Shown one piece after another: positions 22,560 through 32,870 of a stretch of 64,000 nt of DNA (positions are counted from its first letter, which is position 1; each line of letters starts with the position of its first letter). Origin of the DNA: Hygrocybe punicea (taxonomy: Eukaryota; Basidiomycota; Agaricomycetes; Agaricales; Hygrophoraceae); contig OY744473.1 of NCBI GenBank assembly GCA_963556145.1, positions 2,976,001 through 3,040,000 of the forward strand. Reading direction: 5' to 3'. Both the position numbers and the translations under genes were made by a program. The notes beneath the pieces were generated by a model. It worked only from the letters and a program-made list of their open reading frames with translations. It searched no databases and was not told where the DNA came from.

Positions 22560-25507
22560 ATCGTGGTGATGAGAGTGTTTTCGACTCACTGCTTTCTTTT
22601 TCTGGACTTTCTCCTCTTTTTGCCTTTCTTTGCTGGATTTTCTCGCGAGACGACTCTTTTCGGCCTCACCACCCCCTGCTGCGCGACGGCGGATTTTCTC
22701 TTCATTCACAGCCGTACATCAATCGCGCTACCCCCTGGCACTCTCGCTCAGTCCACCAGGGCCCCGCGTCGACCATCGTTGACCCAGAGACGCGGACTCG
22801 ACCCTTTTCGAGCACCCAAAAGCCCCAGGCCGCGTCACCCGCGTCCACGCCCGGTTTTTTCTTCTCAGACCCAGGACGGCCTCTCAAGCCTTCCTTGGAC
22901 GTCTTACGGCCCCCGTTCTGCCCCACGTCGTCCATTTTTGACGCCCAATGGCCACCCGCGTACAGCCGCGTCACCACCTTTCGACCCCCCATATTTTAGC
23001 ATTCCCCGGCCCTACACGTATCCATCTCGGTCCCTACATCCACGCTCGATGACCCGGTGCTTACGTCCTGCCCAGAAGAACCCCCCACCGCGCTTCGTTG
23101 CCCCAAACGAAGCCGTCCCGCCCTTTTGGTCACCCCACGGATCTGCCACGTCACCACTTTTAGACCCCCGTTTCTCGTCACCCCCACCCCTACACGGACT
23201 CATTCGACTCCCGGCATCATCGTTCCACCGGCCAGGACCCCCCGTTCCCCTTCGTTGCACCAAACGAACCCCCACCGTCACCTCCAGACACCCCAGCCCC
23301 GCGCCACGTCACCATCGCGTGGCTCCGTTCCGCCAACGTAGCCGGCCCCAGGTCGACTCACGACACTCGCGGCCCACCCGTTCACCATCCCGGAGCACCC
23401 CACCTGCCTCCAATACCACGAATGGACCGTGCCCACCGCCCCCAGACCCCCACCGCGTTCCGCCACGTCACCACCCCCCGGCCGGTTTCTTGCACCATGC
23501 CCGGCCCCACGAGCCCTCGTTCAGCTCCCCGTGGCCCCGTTCTCGACCGTGGTGACTACCAAGGACAACCCAACGGCACCATGTACCCCATGCCGACCCA
23601 ACGAACCGCCGCGATCCCTTCGCGTGATACGCCTACCCCCTTCGCGTCGAGATACTATGCCCTCGTTAGTACAACCCTATGCCCTATCATTTATTATAGC
23701 TTTTATCACAGTCTCGTCCCCATTCCCCCCCACCTCTGGATGTCGATTAAAGTCTACCTACGAGCCGTCACTACACTTGTTCATACACCTGTTCACCTAG
23801 TTCCACCAACACCGTTACGTTTTCGATCACCAGAACTTGCACGCTGCACTGAGTACTTGCCAGAGCAATTCGAGCGATTTTGGATCTTGCGTCGTAAGCC
23901 CTAACCCTCGCGAGGAAGGCATTCGGAGAGTTTGAGTTTGAGAGAGGAGTTCTATAGAGTCTGGTCATCTACCGCCCCCTGCACGAGGACGACTTCCCGC
24001 TTCACGATATAAGGCCCTGGCCTTGAGTCAAGGCTTTCTGAGGGACTGGGAGTTGTGGCTTTAGAGTTTTTTGGTCAGTTTCGTTTGTTTTGTGTTCTTT
24101 TCTGTAGCAGTTGGCGACGAGGGCGTCGCCATGAGGAAAAGGGGCACTTGGAGTAGTGGGACCTGGCAGTCACGTGACTGGGTTCCCACGGTTGACCTAG
24201 TTAGTAGCCTTCCTGATGTAGTAGAGAGACCGATTCTTATCCTATCCAGTCGACTTCCACCTCGAGTCCTGCGTGAGCCCCCGGAGAGGTACCTCGGTAC
24301 CTCTCCAACGTGCACATCATCTCATAATCTGATCTTTCCTAACTGAAGGTCGCGACCCACAAAGCCTGAACCTCCTGGATCTCAAGCTACAACATCTATC
24401 CAGTATCTGCATTACCATGGATGTTCTGGACGACCTTGCATGCCCTGTTTGTAATAGGTCCTTCAAGACCAAGAGAGGCTGCACATCTCATCTATGAACT
24501 GCACGTACATACTCCTGGTATCGTCGTGGCAAGTTGGCAGAACTTGCACCTTTAGATTTAGAAGGAGAGGGTGGGGACATGCAGGTTATTGATGATGAGG
24601 GGCTAGTGAGAGAAGGTGAATTGGATGGAATGGATGTGGATGAAGATCCGCAAGGCATTATGGATGATCGAGGAAGACGATGCCAATCTTTTTGACTTCA
24701 TTCCCATGGTTTCCACACTGCCTACAACCAACGATGATGAGCTTGGAGAAGCAGGGCCAGGACCATCCACTCTTGCTGCAGCTGCTAGACACATGCAGCA
24801 CAGGGTTCTGGACGACGTGGATGATAATAGGGTGGAGGATGTGTACGACAATGCTGCTAAGGTGATAAGAATGAATGAAAATCTGCATGAGCGATGGAGG
24901 AAGCAGTTTGATGGACACCGTGATAGTGACAGCGATGACCTGATGGGGGACCAGATTGGCGGTGAATCATTCTATCCTTTTGCCTCAGAGCTCGACTGGC
25001 GTGTTGCCAATTGGGTAATCAAGGACAGCCCAGGGAACAAGGCATTTGACAGACTTCTCTCAATTCCTGGTGTATGTTTTCTGACTTTCTGAAGAATATG
25101 ACACATCTGATTTGCATGTCTAAGGTCAAGGATAAGCTAGGGCTTTCATTTGGAAATACAAGGGCGCTACATCAGATTGTGGACGATATTCCTGAATGGG
25201 CAGGAAGGTGGACAACGAAATGCCTCTCCTTCAAAGATCGCCCTGGCAAGAAGCATATCATCAGGTTCAGGAGTGTGCTAGAGGCTATAAAGTGTCTTTG
25301 GGGCGATCCAACTCTATCAAAATATATGGTTTACCAGCCGAAGAAAGTGTTTTCCGATTCTAATTGCGACAACAGGGTCTACTCTGAGATGTGGACAGGT
25401 TCATGGTGGCATGTAGTTCAGGTACACTAGCCATGATCCTCAACCATACATTATCTTTCTGATAGAATTGTAGAACCGCCTCCCAGTGGGCTCCACACTG
25501 GCACCTG

Positions 25508-26582
25508 TAGGGTATAGCACGGGTTCGGGTAAACCCGCGGTTTTTGGGCCGCGGGTTTCTCGGGTACGGGTACGGTGTCCCAATTTGGCAACCCGTGCAC
25601 TACCACACACCCTTACCCGCGGTAGACGGGTATCCACGGGTTAGCACAGAGGGCCCCAATGGGCCCCACAGGTAAGTTTTTTTTTACTTTTAATTCATTT
25701 ATCTAACATATCTAATAACTAAGTTATACCCAAACCGCCGCCACCACCACCACTACCACCACCAACCAACAACAACAACAACAACAACACGGCGATGAAG
25801 GGAAACGGCTGGGAGGGTGGTGCGTCCACTTACCAGCACAGGTACATGCCCCGATTCTTTCACCACTGACATCGGCTAACCCCCTGCCTTCGAGTCCACA
25901 CCTCGCAAACGACGTTGACGCGTCAGTCAATGCGTCAACGCGTGTTCGCGAGGTCCCCAGCATGAAAACACGCATGAAGACTTCGCGAAAGCACGGTGAC
26001 GCGTCAACATCGTTAATGAAGTCGCCAGCACCAAACTACGAACAAAGACCATGCGAAGACAAACGAAGACCTCGCGAAGACAAATGAAGACCTCACGAAG
26101 ACAAACGAAGACCTCGCGAAGATGAACGAAGACCTCACGAAGACACAATGGCCCCACAGATGCCTCATACTCCAACGGCACCCCAGAACCCGCCGCGAGT
26201 GCCCCCACAGACCTCAAACTAATCACCTCGCGAAAACGGGCTGGCGCATCAACTGATGCGCAGACGTTGTTCGCGAGGTATCTGGCCCGTGAAACGACGG
26301 TGGTGGAGCAGGGAGGATGGCAGTGGGACAAGACGACGGAACCAGCCCAGCCCAGCCCCACAAATGCGAACCGTCGCGTCAATTGACGTGTACGTTTCAT
26401 TTGTGGGCTTGAGGAGCTCGCTGCCGCTGTCGTCGACACTACCCGCATGGCCACACGGGCAACCACCACACCCGCGTCCGACCGCGGGTAATGCAGACCC
26501 GCACCCGTCACGGGTACGGTGTCTGCGGGTACGGGTACGGTGTCCGGCCTGGCAACCCGCGGGTCACCCGTGCTACACCCTA
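25508..26582. mobile_element. Non-autonomous hAT (family 3) inside the Plavaka transposase
   Basis: TAGGGTATAGCACGGGT at the left and its counterpart ACCCGTGCTACACCCTA at the right, with an identical 8-bp duplication ggcacctg (25500-25507, 26583-26590). Removing element plus one duplication restores the reading frame ...STLAP|VIIATDK. The interior has CGGGTACGGTGTCC subterminal words, a splice-donor-like cag|GTAAGT (25672) and a short tandem repeat. No transposase. Confidence 0.92.
26040..26145. repeat. About 21-bp tandem repeat in hAT
   Basis: About five copies of gaagacctcgcgaagacaaac with minor variation. Confidence 0.75.
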
Positions 26583-28599
26583 GGCACCTGTGATTATTGC
26601 AACTGACAAGACTCAACTTATGCAGTTCACTGGAGGCAAATCTGCTTATCCTGTCTATCTGACATTGGGAAATATACCCAAAGCCATTCGTCATAAACCC
26701 TCGCAGCATGCATGTGTTCTAATTGGTTACCTGTTGGTGGACAAAATTTGTCGTGACCAGTTAACCCAGCAGGAGCATAGAGCGCGCAATCAACGATTGT
26801 TCCACGAGTCCATGCGAACGATTCTGGCTCCTTTGATGGATGCAGGGAAGAATGGTGTTGAGATGATGGGCGGCGAGGGCTTTGTAAGGAAGGTATACCC
26901 AATCCTGGCATGCTATGTCGCCGACTACCCAGAACAATGCCTTGTATCTTGCTCTAAGTATGGGACATGCCCTAAATGCCAGTGCCCTTCCGACAAGCTT
27001 CAGGATCCTGGTCCATTCGCCCACAGGACAGGTCAGTGGACGTTGGGTGTCGTAGATAAGGCAAAGGAGACATCAACGACAAAATCACAGTTCCACAAGT
27101 ATTGCATGGACAGGGGGGTATCTGGGAGTGTGTACGCTCCATTCTGGGCAGGGTTTCCACACACCGACATTCATCTTGCTATCACTCCTGACGTTCTTCA
27201 TCAACTCTACCAGGGTGTTTTCAAACATCTCACAAACTGGTGTAAACGGACCATAGGACCTAACGAACTGGACTGCCATATACGTTGTCTCCCACCTGCG
27301 TATGGATTGCGTCATTTCAAAAATGGTATATCTGCACTCTCCCAAATATCTGGCACAGAGAGGAAAAACATGGCAAAGATTCTCCTAGGCTGTCTTATCG
27401 GTGTCATGCCCCAGAAAGCTATCATTGCATGCCGTTCTCTTCTCAATTTCATTTACCTTGCCCAATACAGCACCCATGACAACATTACCCTTGATTACAT
27501 GCAAGATGCCTTAGATGCCTTTCATCGTCACAAATCATACTTCGTCGAGACAGGCATACGCCAGGATCTTAATATCCCCAAATTCCATTGCCTCATCCAC
27601 TACATCCAGTCCATCAAGTATCTTGGCACATCTGACAATTATAACACAGAAATGTTCAAACGTCTCCACATTGATTTCGCAAAGGAGGGGTGGCGGGCAT
27701 CAAACCAACGTGACGAGTTTCCCCAGATGATAAAATGGCTTTCGCGTCAAGAGAAGATGTTTACTTTCCAAAATTACATTTCCTGGAAAGAAAACGAACG
27801 TATTGCTGACAATCCACCATCCAAGTCACTTTCATGCAATGTGGCTGGAAAAGCAATCTCACTTCCTAAATATCTGACTCAGCCTCGACGTTTAATTTCT
27901 GATATCGAAAAACAACATTCAGCTCCTGGACTTTCTACTGCTCTCAAGGACTATCTAAATCATCTCGCACCCCACCCAGCACCTTCTCGGATCACTGCAT
28001 TGTATACCCTACCATTCCAGAGGCTTGATGTCTACCATACGTTCAAATTTCATCCTCCCAGTCTTGAAGACAGTGAGGAAGAATGTGACGTCCTCAAAGC
28101 TGCTCCTGCAATGAAGAACAGGCCTAGTCGATTTGACACTGCTGTCATCCTGCACACAGATGATGCAGAATCCACCGGCCTTGAAGGTCTGCCCCCATTT
28201 CTACCACATTGACTTCTGTTGACCACGAAAATGCTAGGAACAAGGATAGGACGTCTCCGAGTCGTTTTCACACTTCCCTCATCATTAGATTATGGCCTTG
28301 GACCATCACCATCATTTTGGCCCCGGATACCTTTGGCGTATATTGAATGGTACACGAGGACGAAGCCTGCTGCAGAAAAAAACCACAACATGTACTCTAT
28401 CAAGAGGTCTTACCGTACTGATGGAAGTCCTGCTGGTTCTATCATTCCATTGACCAGCATACATCAAAGTTGCATGTTAATGCCTACTTTTGGACGGTGT
28501 GTAGAAAGAACATGGACCACTCATGATGTTCTAGATAAATGTTCAACATTCTTTGTTAATAACTGGCATAACATGTATGCATACAAGACTATATGGTAG

Positions 28600-28900
28600 C
28601 AATAGTATTAGAATGTTGTAATTTCCAGCAGATGGTGAGACAACAGTGGGGCCACTGGCATTGCAAACAGCTAAAGTAGATAAATACATTGTGTGGCATA
28701 ATATACTCCATAAGACGTTAAACAATCCTAATCAGTATGCCTCCAAGCACCTGGCATATGTTTATTTAGTATTTCTAGGTCAAGCGTGATTCTGAACTTC
28801 TAAGATGCTCTGAGAAGCTCTAAGATGCTCTGTGGAGCTCTGTGACACTCCCTGGTGACCCTGGGAAATTTGGGATTTCCCAGGACCCCATGGGACCAGA
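28600..28900. other. Right end of the composite transposon
   Basis: Non-coding 3' flank of the transposase followed by subterminal AGAGCNTCT repeats (about 28796-28850) and the right TIR (28901-28913). It contains a palindrome-rich stretch gggaaatttgggatttccc (28863-28881). Confidence 0.55.
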
Positions 28901-28913
28901 AGTGTTTTTCCTG

Positions 28914-29319
28914 ATGAACAACGCAAGGCCAATGAACACGACACAATGTTGCGTTCATGAACACAGGTAAGTCTCATAAATTTTCTTAACTTTACTAATA
29001 TTATCTGCCACAGGCAACTTGACCATGACTCTTGCGGTGTTGGTGAAGAAAACCTACGTGTAATGGTCACATGATACTGTTTACCACGAAAAAGTAAATA
29101 AAGCAATACAAAAAACAAATGAAATAAATACCTTAAAAATATCCGCATTCACGGTTTGGACGTGGTTTGGAGCCGTTCAGGAAATCCAGCAGGCCTTGAA
29201 ACCCGGAACTGAACCTGCAGTCCGGTTCAGCACTTGGCTGAACTTAGACTGAACCTAGGGTTCAGTTCGGGGTTTGAATCGGGTTCGGCTAGGTTCGGAA
29301 CTGAACTACGGCAACACTA
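28914..29319. mobile_element. Non-autonomous hAT (family 1), second half of split copy
   Basis: Carries the 47-nt intron-like cassette (28967-29013) and ends GAACTACGGCAACACTA, the reverse complement of the left end of the 7320 element. It is followed by gtctggag. Part of the interior (about 28914-29035) is inverted relative to the 7320 copy, probably through its own palindrome aatgaacgcgacacaatgtc. Confidence 0.8.
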
Positions 29320-29327
29320 GTCTGGAG

Positions 29328-30179
29328 ATTCCCCCTCCAGCGTCCACCCCTGTTCCACTCTCGAATCACCCCCCATCTTTGCCTATGCCCTCGCCATTGT
29401 CCCTAGAGGTGAACTGTTACATGCCCCCGCTGTCTGTCCCCGTGCCGTCACCAGAAAGCCCCACCTACACCCAACAGATGCTGTTTTTGACGTGTATTGA
29501 CACATACGCCCCTGTTTCCGTCTCGTTTCATCTGCCATCACCATCTATACCCTTGCCGTCATCCCCAAACATGGACCGTGACACACCCCTACCGTCTAAA
29601 CCCACACCGTCCCCAAAAAACTGCATCGACACCCGACATGCCTTGTTTTCGACCAAATCTGCCATATCCGACCCCGTTTTGCCTCCATTTCACCTGCCGT
29701 CTGTGTCCACGCCCTCTCTGTCATCACCGGCATCAGGTATCGATGTGCCATCACCGTCTGCATCTGTGCTGGCCCTGGAGAAATGCAGCCAGGTGCATAT
29801 TGATGCTTCTGCCCCCGTTTCCCCCTTGTTTTGGCCCCCGTCTCTACCTATGTTGTTGCCATCATCCTTGTGGTCCCCAAATAGGCCTTCTTCATTGCCT
29901 CCCTCATCCTCATCACCTCCCCATGTGTCCTCCCCCTTCGAAAATGGCCTCCATGACAGTCCCTATCCACAAGTTCACACTGGGCTATTTGAGGTCACGT
30001 CCTCTTCACCATCCAAACTGGAGTCCTTTGCCATTGATGACATACCCACTGCAACCCTGTGTGCTCTCGAGTCAGCATTGTTATCTCTTAAGGCCATCAA
30101 AGTTTTGGAGCAAAAGATGGTAAAGTTGGCTGATTGCTTAGAGAAGTTGGAAGATTATGTGTTGGGAGATTCTTGTTGA
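29328..30179 (+). pseudogene. Zinc-finger/Pro-Ser-repeat protein of the LTR element, 3' part
   Basis: Continues the repeats of 11443-12158: PPPASTPVPLSNHPPSLPMP, APVSVSFHLPSPSIPLPSSP, APVSPLFWPPSLPMLLPSS, each about 40 residues and often followed by a Cys. It ends with a predicted coiled coil (ALLSLKAIKVLEQKMVKLADCLEKLEDY, about 30070-30165) and the stop at 30177-30179. This half is open throughout. The original protein would have had an N-terminal metal-binding module, about eight Pro-Ser repeats and a C-terminal coiled coil. Function unknown. Confidence 0.6.
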
Positions 30180-30358
30180 GTTGATTGCATTGTTTCTTTT
30201 GAGTATTGTCCTTTGCTTCCCTTCCCACCCTTTTATTCATCCATTTTGTTATTCCTTGCCTTGTGTGTGACTGAGGACAGTCTCTATTAGTGTCCCTAGT
30301 GGATGTAGAGATTGATATCTCCCTGCATGCGTATTCTCTTATTTTCTATTGTTACAGT

Positions 30359-31097
30359 TAGGGTTGACCACGGGTTTTGGCTATGGGTTAAGCGGGTACA
30401 GGTCACGGTGTCCACTTTTGGACATTGTGACCATACTGTCACCCGTACCCACGGTTTGGTGGGTATGATGGGTTCTGTTACACAACCACCACCACCTCGA
30501 CATGAGCGCGTGGCAACCATACGACAACAAAAGAAGGAGTAGGAAAACGGCTGGGGGTGGTGCTCCCACCTCCCAGCCTACAGGTAAGTCTCCATTTACA
30601 TCAATAAAGGAACTCTAGATAACTACTACGACACATCCCCCTCTTGTCCACCTCACGGACACGCAACAACAACAACAATGCATCCCGCTTCGTCCACCTT
30701 GCGGACACGCAACAATGACATGTCCCCCTTTGTCCACCTCGCGGACATGCAACAGCGATGACGACGACACATCCCCCTCTTGTCCCCCTCTTGTCCACCT
30801 CGCAGATGCACTACAATGCGTCCAACAGCACATGCCTCCCTCATTCCCCATTTCAATCACCTCATGGACATACACGTAGCGTCAATTGACGCCGGCACTG
30901 CATCTACGAGGTTGTAGAGTGGAACGGGCACTGTGGTGGATGGCGGGACACAACAGTACACCATGGGTAGGGTGTACTGTTGTGACCCGTGGATATTTGG
31001 GTGCAGGTGCAGGTGAACACCACCCCAGATACAGTGTTCACGGGTACGTATGCAGTGTCAGACGACCCGACCTGTTCAAGACCTGTGGTCAACCCTA
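30359..31097. mobile_element. Non-autonomous hAT (family 3 relative) in the right LTR
   Basis: TAGGGTTGACCACGGG ... CCTGTGGTCAACCCTA with an identical 8-bp duplication gttacagt (30351-30358, 31098-31105). The left LTR shows the empty site (10890-10897). The interior has the shared CGGTGTCC words, a cag|GTAAGT donor-like site (30584) and an imperfect tandem repeat of about 45-60 bp (30630-30815, cccctcttgtccacctcgcgg). No transposase. Confidence 0.93.
30630..30815. repeat. Imperfect tandem repeats in hAT
   Basis: About four degenerate copies of a unit containing ccccctcttgtccacctcgcggacacgc, with CAA runs between them. Confidence 0.65.
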
Positions 31098-31500
31098 GTT
31101 ACAGTTTACCTTATCTTCTTTACAATCCCACTTCACCATTTCTTCACCACAGTCCATTTATAGATACTATACAGTACCTATATAGTGGCTTGTGTACATA
31201 GTTACAAACAAGAAGAGTTTTGGGTTTTCACCCCAATGACAAACGGACTTGCACACCGAATCTGCACCTACCCAGGCCACCTTCACCACATCGCACTGGT
31301 GGGGTCAATAACCATTGACATCTTGACCATTTTGAAATGACTCTATGGGCAAAAAAGATTGTGAGTCCGTAGCCAGCAATTGTGAGACATAAACTGACTA
31401 ATTGTAGTCTCTTGGTCAAGCAATGATATATAACCCACCTCACAGCTTGAATTTTGACTGACACCCTTCCAAAAAGCCCATTTCTCGCCATCCTCAGCTA

Positions 31501-32049
31501 TGCCTGAAGTTTACGTGATGATACAAAATATCACTGGTGATTCCATATCAGTGTCCACATCCAGCACAGCCAATACCCCACCTTGTTCTCAACCATGGGA
31601 CCTCAGTATCTTCGATGAGCCCATGCCCACAGCATCGACACCCAGCATTTCCCCATCTCCAGTATCAGACTCTGCTGCTCACTCTATGGTCCCATACTCC
31701 ATCCCATACCCTTCTATTGAGAGACTGCTCAATATGGTTGACCCTCGATAAGCCTGGACAGCGCTACCGTGAACTTGAACAATGCTTGTCAGAAGTGGGC
31801 CTCATCACCTTGGACCAGCTCCTTCTCTTGCCTGAGGATGTATTGTGCATGATTGGAAACATCGGAAATGGTCGAGCTTGAATTCTCCATAACTATGCTA
31901 AACGTGTCATCTTGCCACTCCTTGGATTGCAGCAGAATTATGAGGAACCAGAGATACAAGAAGATGGGGATATTGAGAATGAAGGCTACACCAGCATTGA
32001 TGAAAATGAAGCTGGAGAGGAGTACTTTGGTGATTGCGAAGAGGATTAG
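31501..32049 (+). pseudogene. Degenerate small ORF next to the Tc1-like remnant, unassigned
   Basis: MPEVYVMIQNITGDSISVST opens at 31501. One frame change near 31740 is needed to reach KPGQRYRELEQCLSEVGLIT, LDQLLLLPEDVLCMIGNIG and GRA. After an in-frame TGA (31879-31881) the same frame continues as ILHNYAKRVILPLLGLQQN and an acidic tail ending at 32049. The segment QCLSEVGLITLDQLLLLPEDV resembles a helical DNA- or protein-interaction domain, but no family is assigned. Confidence 0.45.
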
Positions 32050-32172
32050 TTCAACAATAATGATACTCTTATGTTAGGTTTCAACATACCTTTGTCAGGT
32101 TTCAACACACTTCTAGCATTTTTCGTAGTACTTGTAATAAGAAAGTCACTCATTTTCTACTCAGATTGATCT

Positions 32173-32870
32173 CTATGCCACATACTCGCTATGCCAGTAC
32201 CAACCATAAACTTTTTCAGGTGTGACAACACTGTAGACAGCTTCCCATATCAAGGCATAGGGATCACAACAAGGGCTGACAGTCTCACCAAGAATATAGT
32301 CACGATTTGCCTGAAGCCATGCCTTGATGGCTGAGAAAGCTTTTTCGATGGGATTTAGGTCAGGTGAATATGATGGGAGGTATAGAAGTCGCATTCCACT
32401 ATTAGACTGTCAGCACTACATACCAACTTAAAAATTAGATCCATAACGCTCCTTAACCATCTCACAAATGCCTGGAACTTTGTGGATACTTGCATTATCT
32501 ATAACCAGCATGGACTTGGCCATGGGCCAAGGCTGCATCTGGCCTAATAACCCCTCAACAAAACGGGTGAATTCTTCACTAGTAAATGAGTGGTCTTGTA
32601 CCTCTAAGTGAACAATGCCATCAAGGGATAATGCAGGTAATATTGAATATCTACAGCAATGTGTCAGTCTCATCTACATGAGACAACAGACCAGACCTTG
32701 TGCCATGAATAAAGAAGTCTTGTCGTTGTGCTCAATTTCCATGAGGCGCCCAAACATATTGCTGCCAGAGGGTGAGGCAGTTGAAATGACTCTCATCCAC
32801 AAAGATCAAATGTTCGGGTTGAAAGTGTTCTCCAACTTGTTTAGTGGGCCAGGGCTGCACATGGCATGAA
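32173..32870 (-). pseudogene. Tc1/mariner (IS630)-type transposase, DDE part
   Basis: Minus-strand blocks in order: PEHLIFVDESHFNCLTLWQQ (first catalytic Asp), then after a stop and introns SLDGIVHLEVQDHSFTSEEF, AKSMLVIDNASIHKVPGICE (second Asp, DNxxxH) and LLYLPSYSPDLNPIEKAFSA (third acidic position, SPDLNPIE). Stops and missing joins show it is dead. The helix-turn-helix half is detached at 33976-34215, on the far side of the left palindrome arm. Confidence 0.8.

Larger units (their letters stand above)
22402..24307 (+). mobile_element. TRIM-like miniature LTR retroelement
   Basis: Two 159-bp direct repeats, 22402-22560 and 24149-24307, run TGGAGTAGTGG ... CTCTCCA and differ at one site (c/t). 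The 4-mer acgt flanks both sides (22398-22401, 24308-24311). A purine tract (gaggaaaagggg) precedes the right LTR. The 1588-bp interior encodes no retroelement proteins; its long C-rich open frames (for example 22563-23555) are Pro/Arg-rich composition artefacts. It lies between the kinase-like gene and the Plavaka transposase. Near-identical LTRs suggest a recent insertion. Confidence 0.85.
24417..28599 (+). pseudogene. Plavaka-type transposase (disrupted)
   Basis: Start MDVLDDLACPVCNRSFKTKRG (C2H2-type finger). A TGA follows at 24495-24497 and a frame change near 24640, continuing as SELDWRVANWVIKDSPGN. Then come GNTRALHQIVDDIPEW, LSFKDRPGKKHIIRFR and EMWTGSWWHVVQ. An intron joins NRLPVGSTLAP, where a hAT is inserted (25508-26582). 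The remaining 540 codons are typical: VIIATDKTQLMQFTGGKSAYP, YPILACYVADYPEQCLVSCSK, CPKCQCPSDKL, DIHLAITPDVLHQLYQGVFKH, FKNGISALSQISGTERKNMAK, TSDNYNTEMFKRLHIDFAKEG. A last intron (about 28183-28236) leads to GRLRVVFTLP ... GSIIPLTSIHQSC and the stop near 28600. The RNase-H-like core is full length, so only the three lesions prevent function. Confidence 0.85.
12669..28913. mobile_element. 16.2-kb Plavaka-type composite transposon carrying a TET/JBP dioxygenase
   Basis: Ends are exact inverted repeats: CAGGAAAAACACT at 12669-12681 and its reverse complement at 28901-28913. The three flanking bases (CAT/ATG) also match, so the TIR may be 16 bp with no visible duplication, or 13 bp with an AT duplication. 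Both ends have subterminal CTCTGAG/AGAGC repeats (12683-12860 and 28796-28850). Contents in order: DUF6532-like gene (minus), TET/JBP dioxygenase gene (minus), kinase-like gene (plus), Plavaka transposase (plus, broken). It interrupts the hAT at 12167-29319. TET/JBP genes riding on DNA transposons are a known basidiomycete feature (Iyer and colleagues, KDZ transposons). That this particular Plavaka element carries all four genes as cargo is inference from the TIR positions. Confidence 0.8.
30304..31290. repeat. Right LTR of the outer LTR element (contains a hAT)
   Basis: TGTAGAGATTGATATCTCC ... TTCACCACA, the partner of 10843-11082. It is interrupted at 30359-31097. Net length without the insertion is 240 bp, equal to the left LTR. 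Confidence 0.85.

Noticed and set aside
22563..23555. 330-codon Pro/Arg-rich open frame in the TRIM
   Set aside because: C-rich composition opens several frames on both strands; no domain, no splice context, and it lies in a non-coding TRIM interior.
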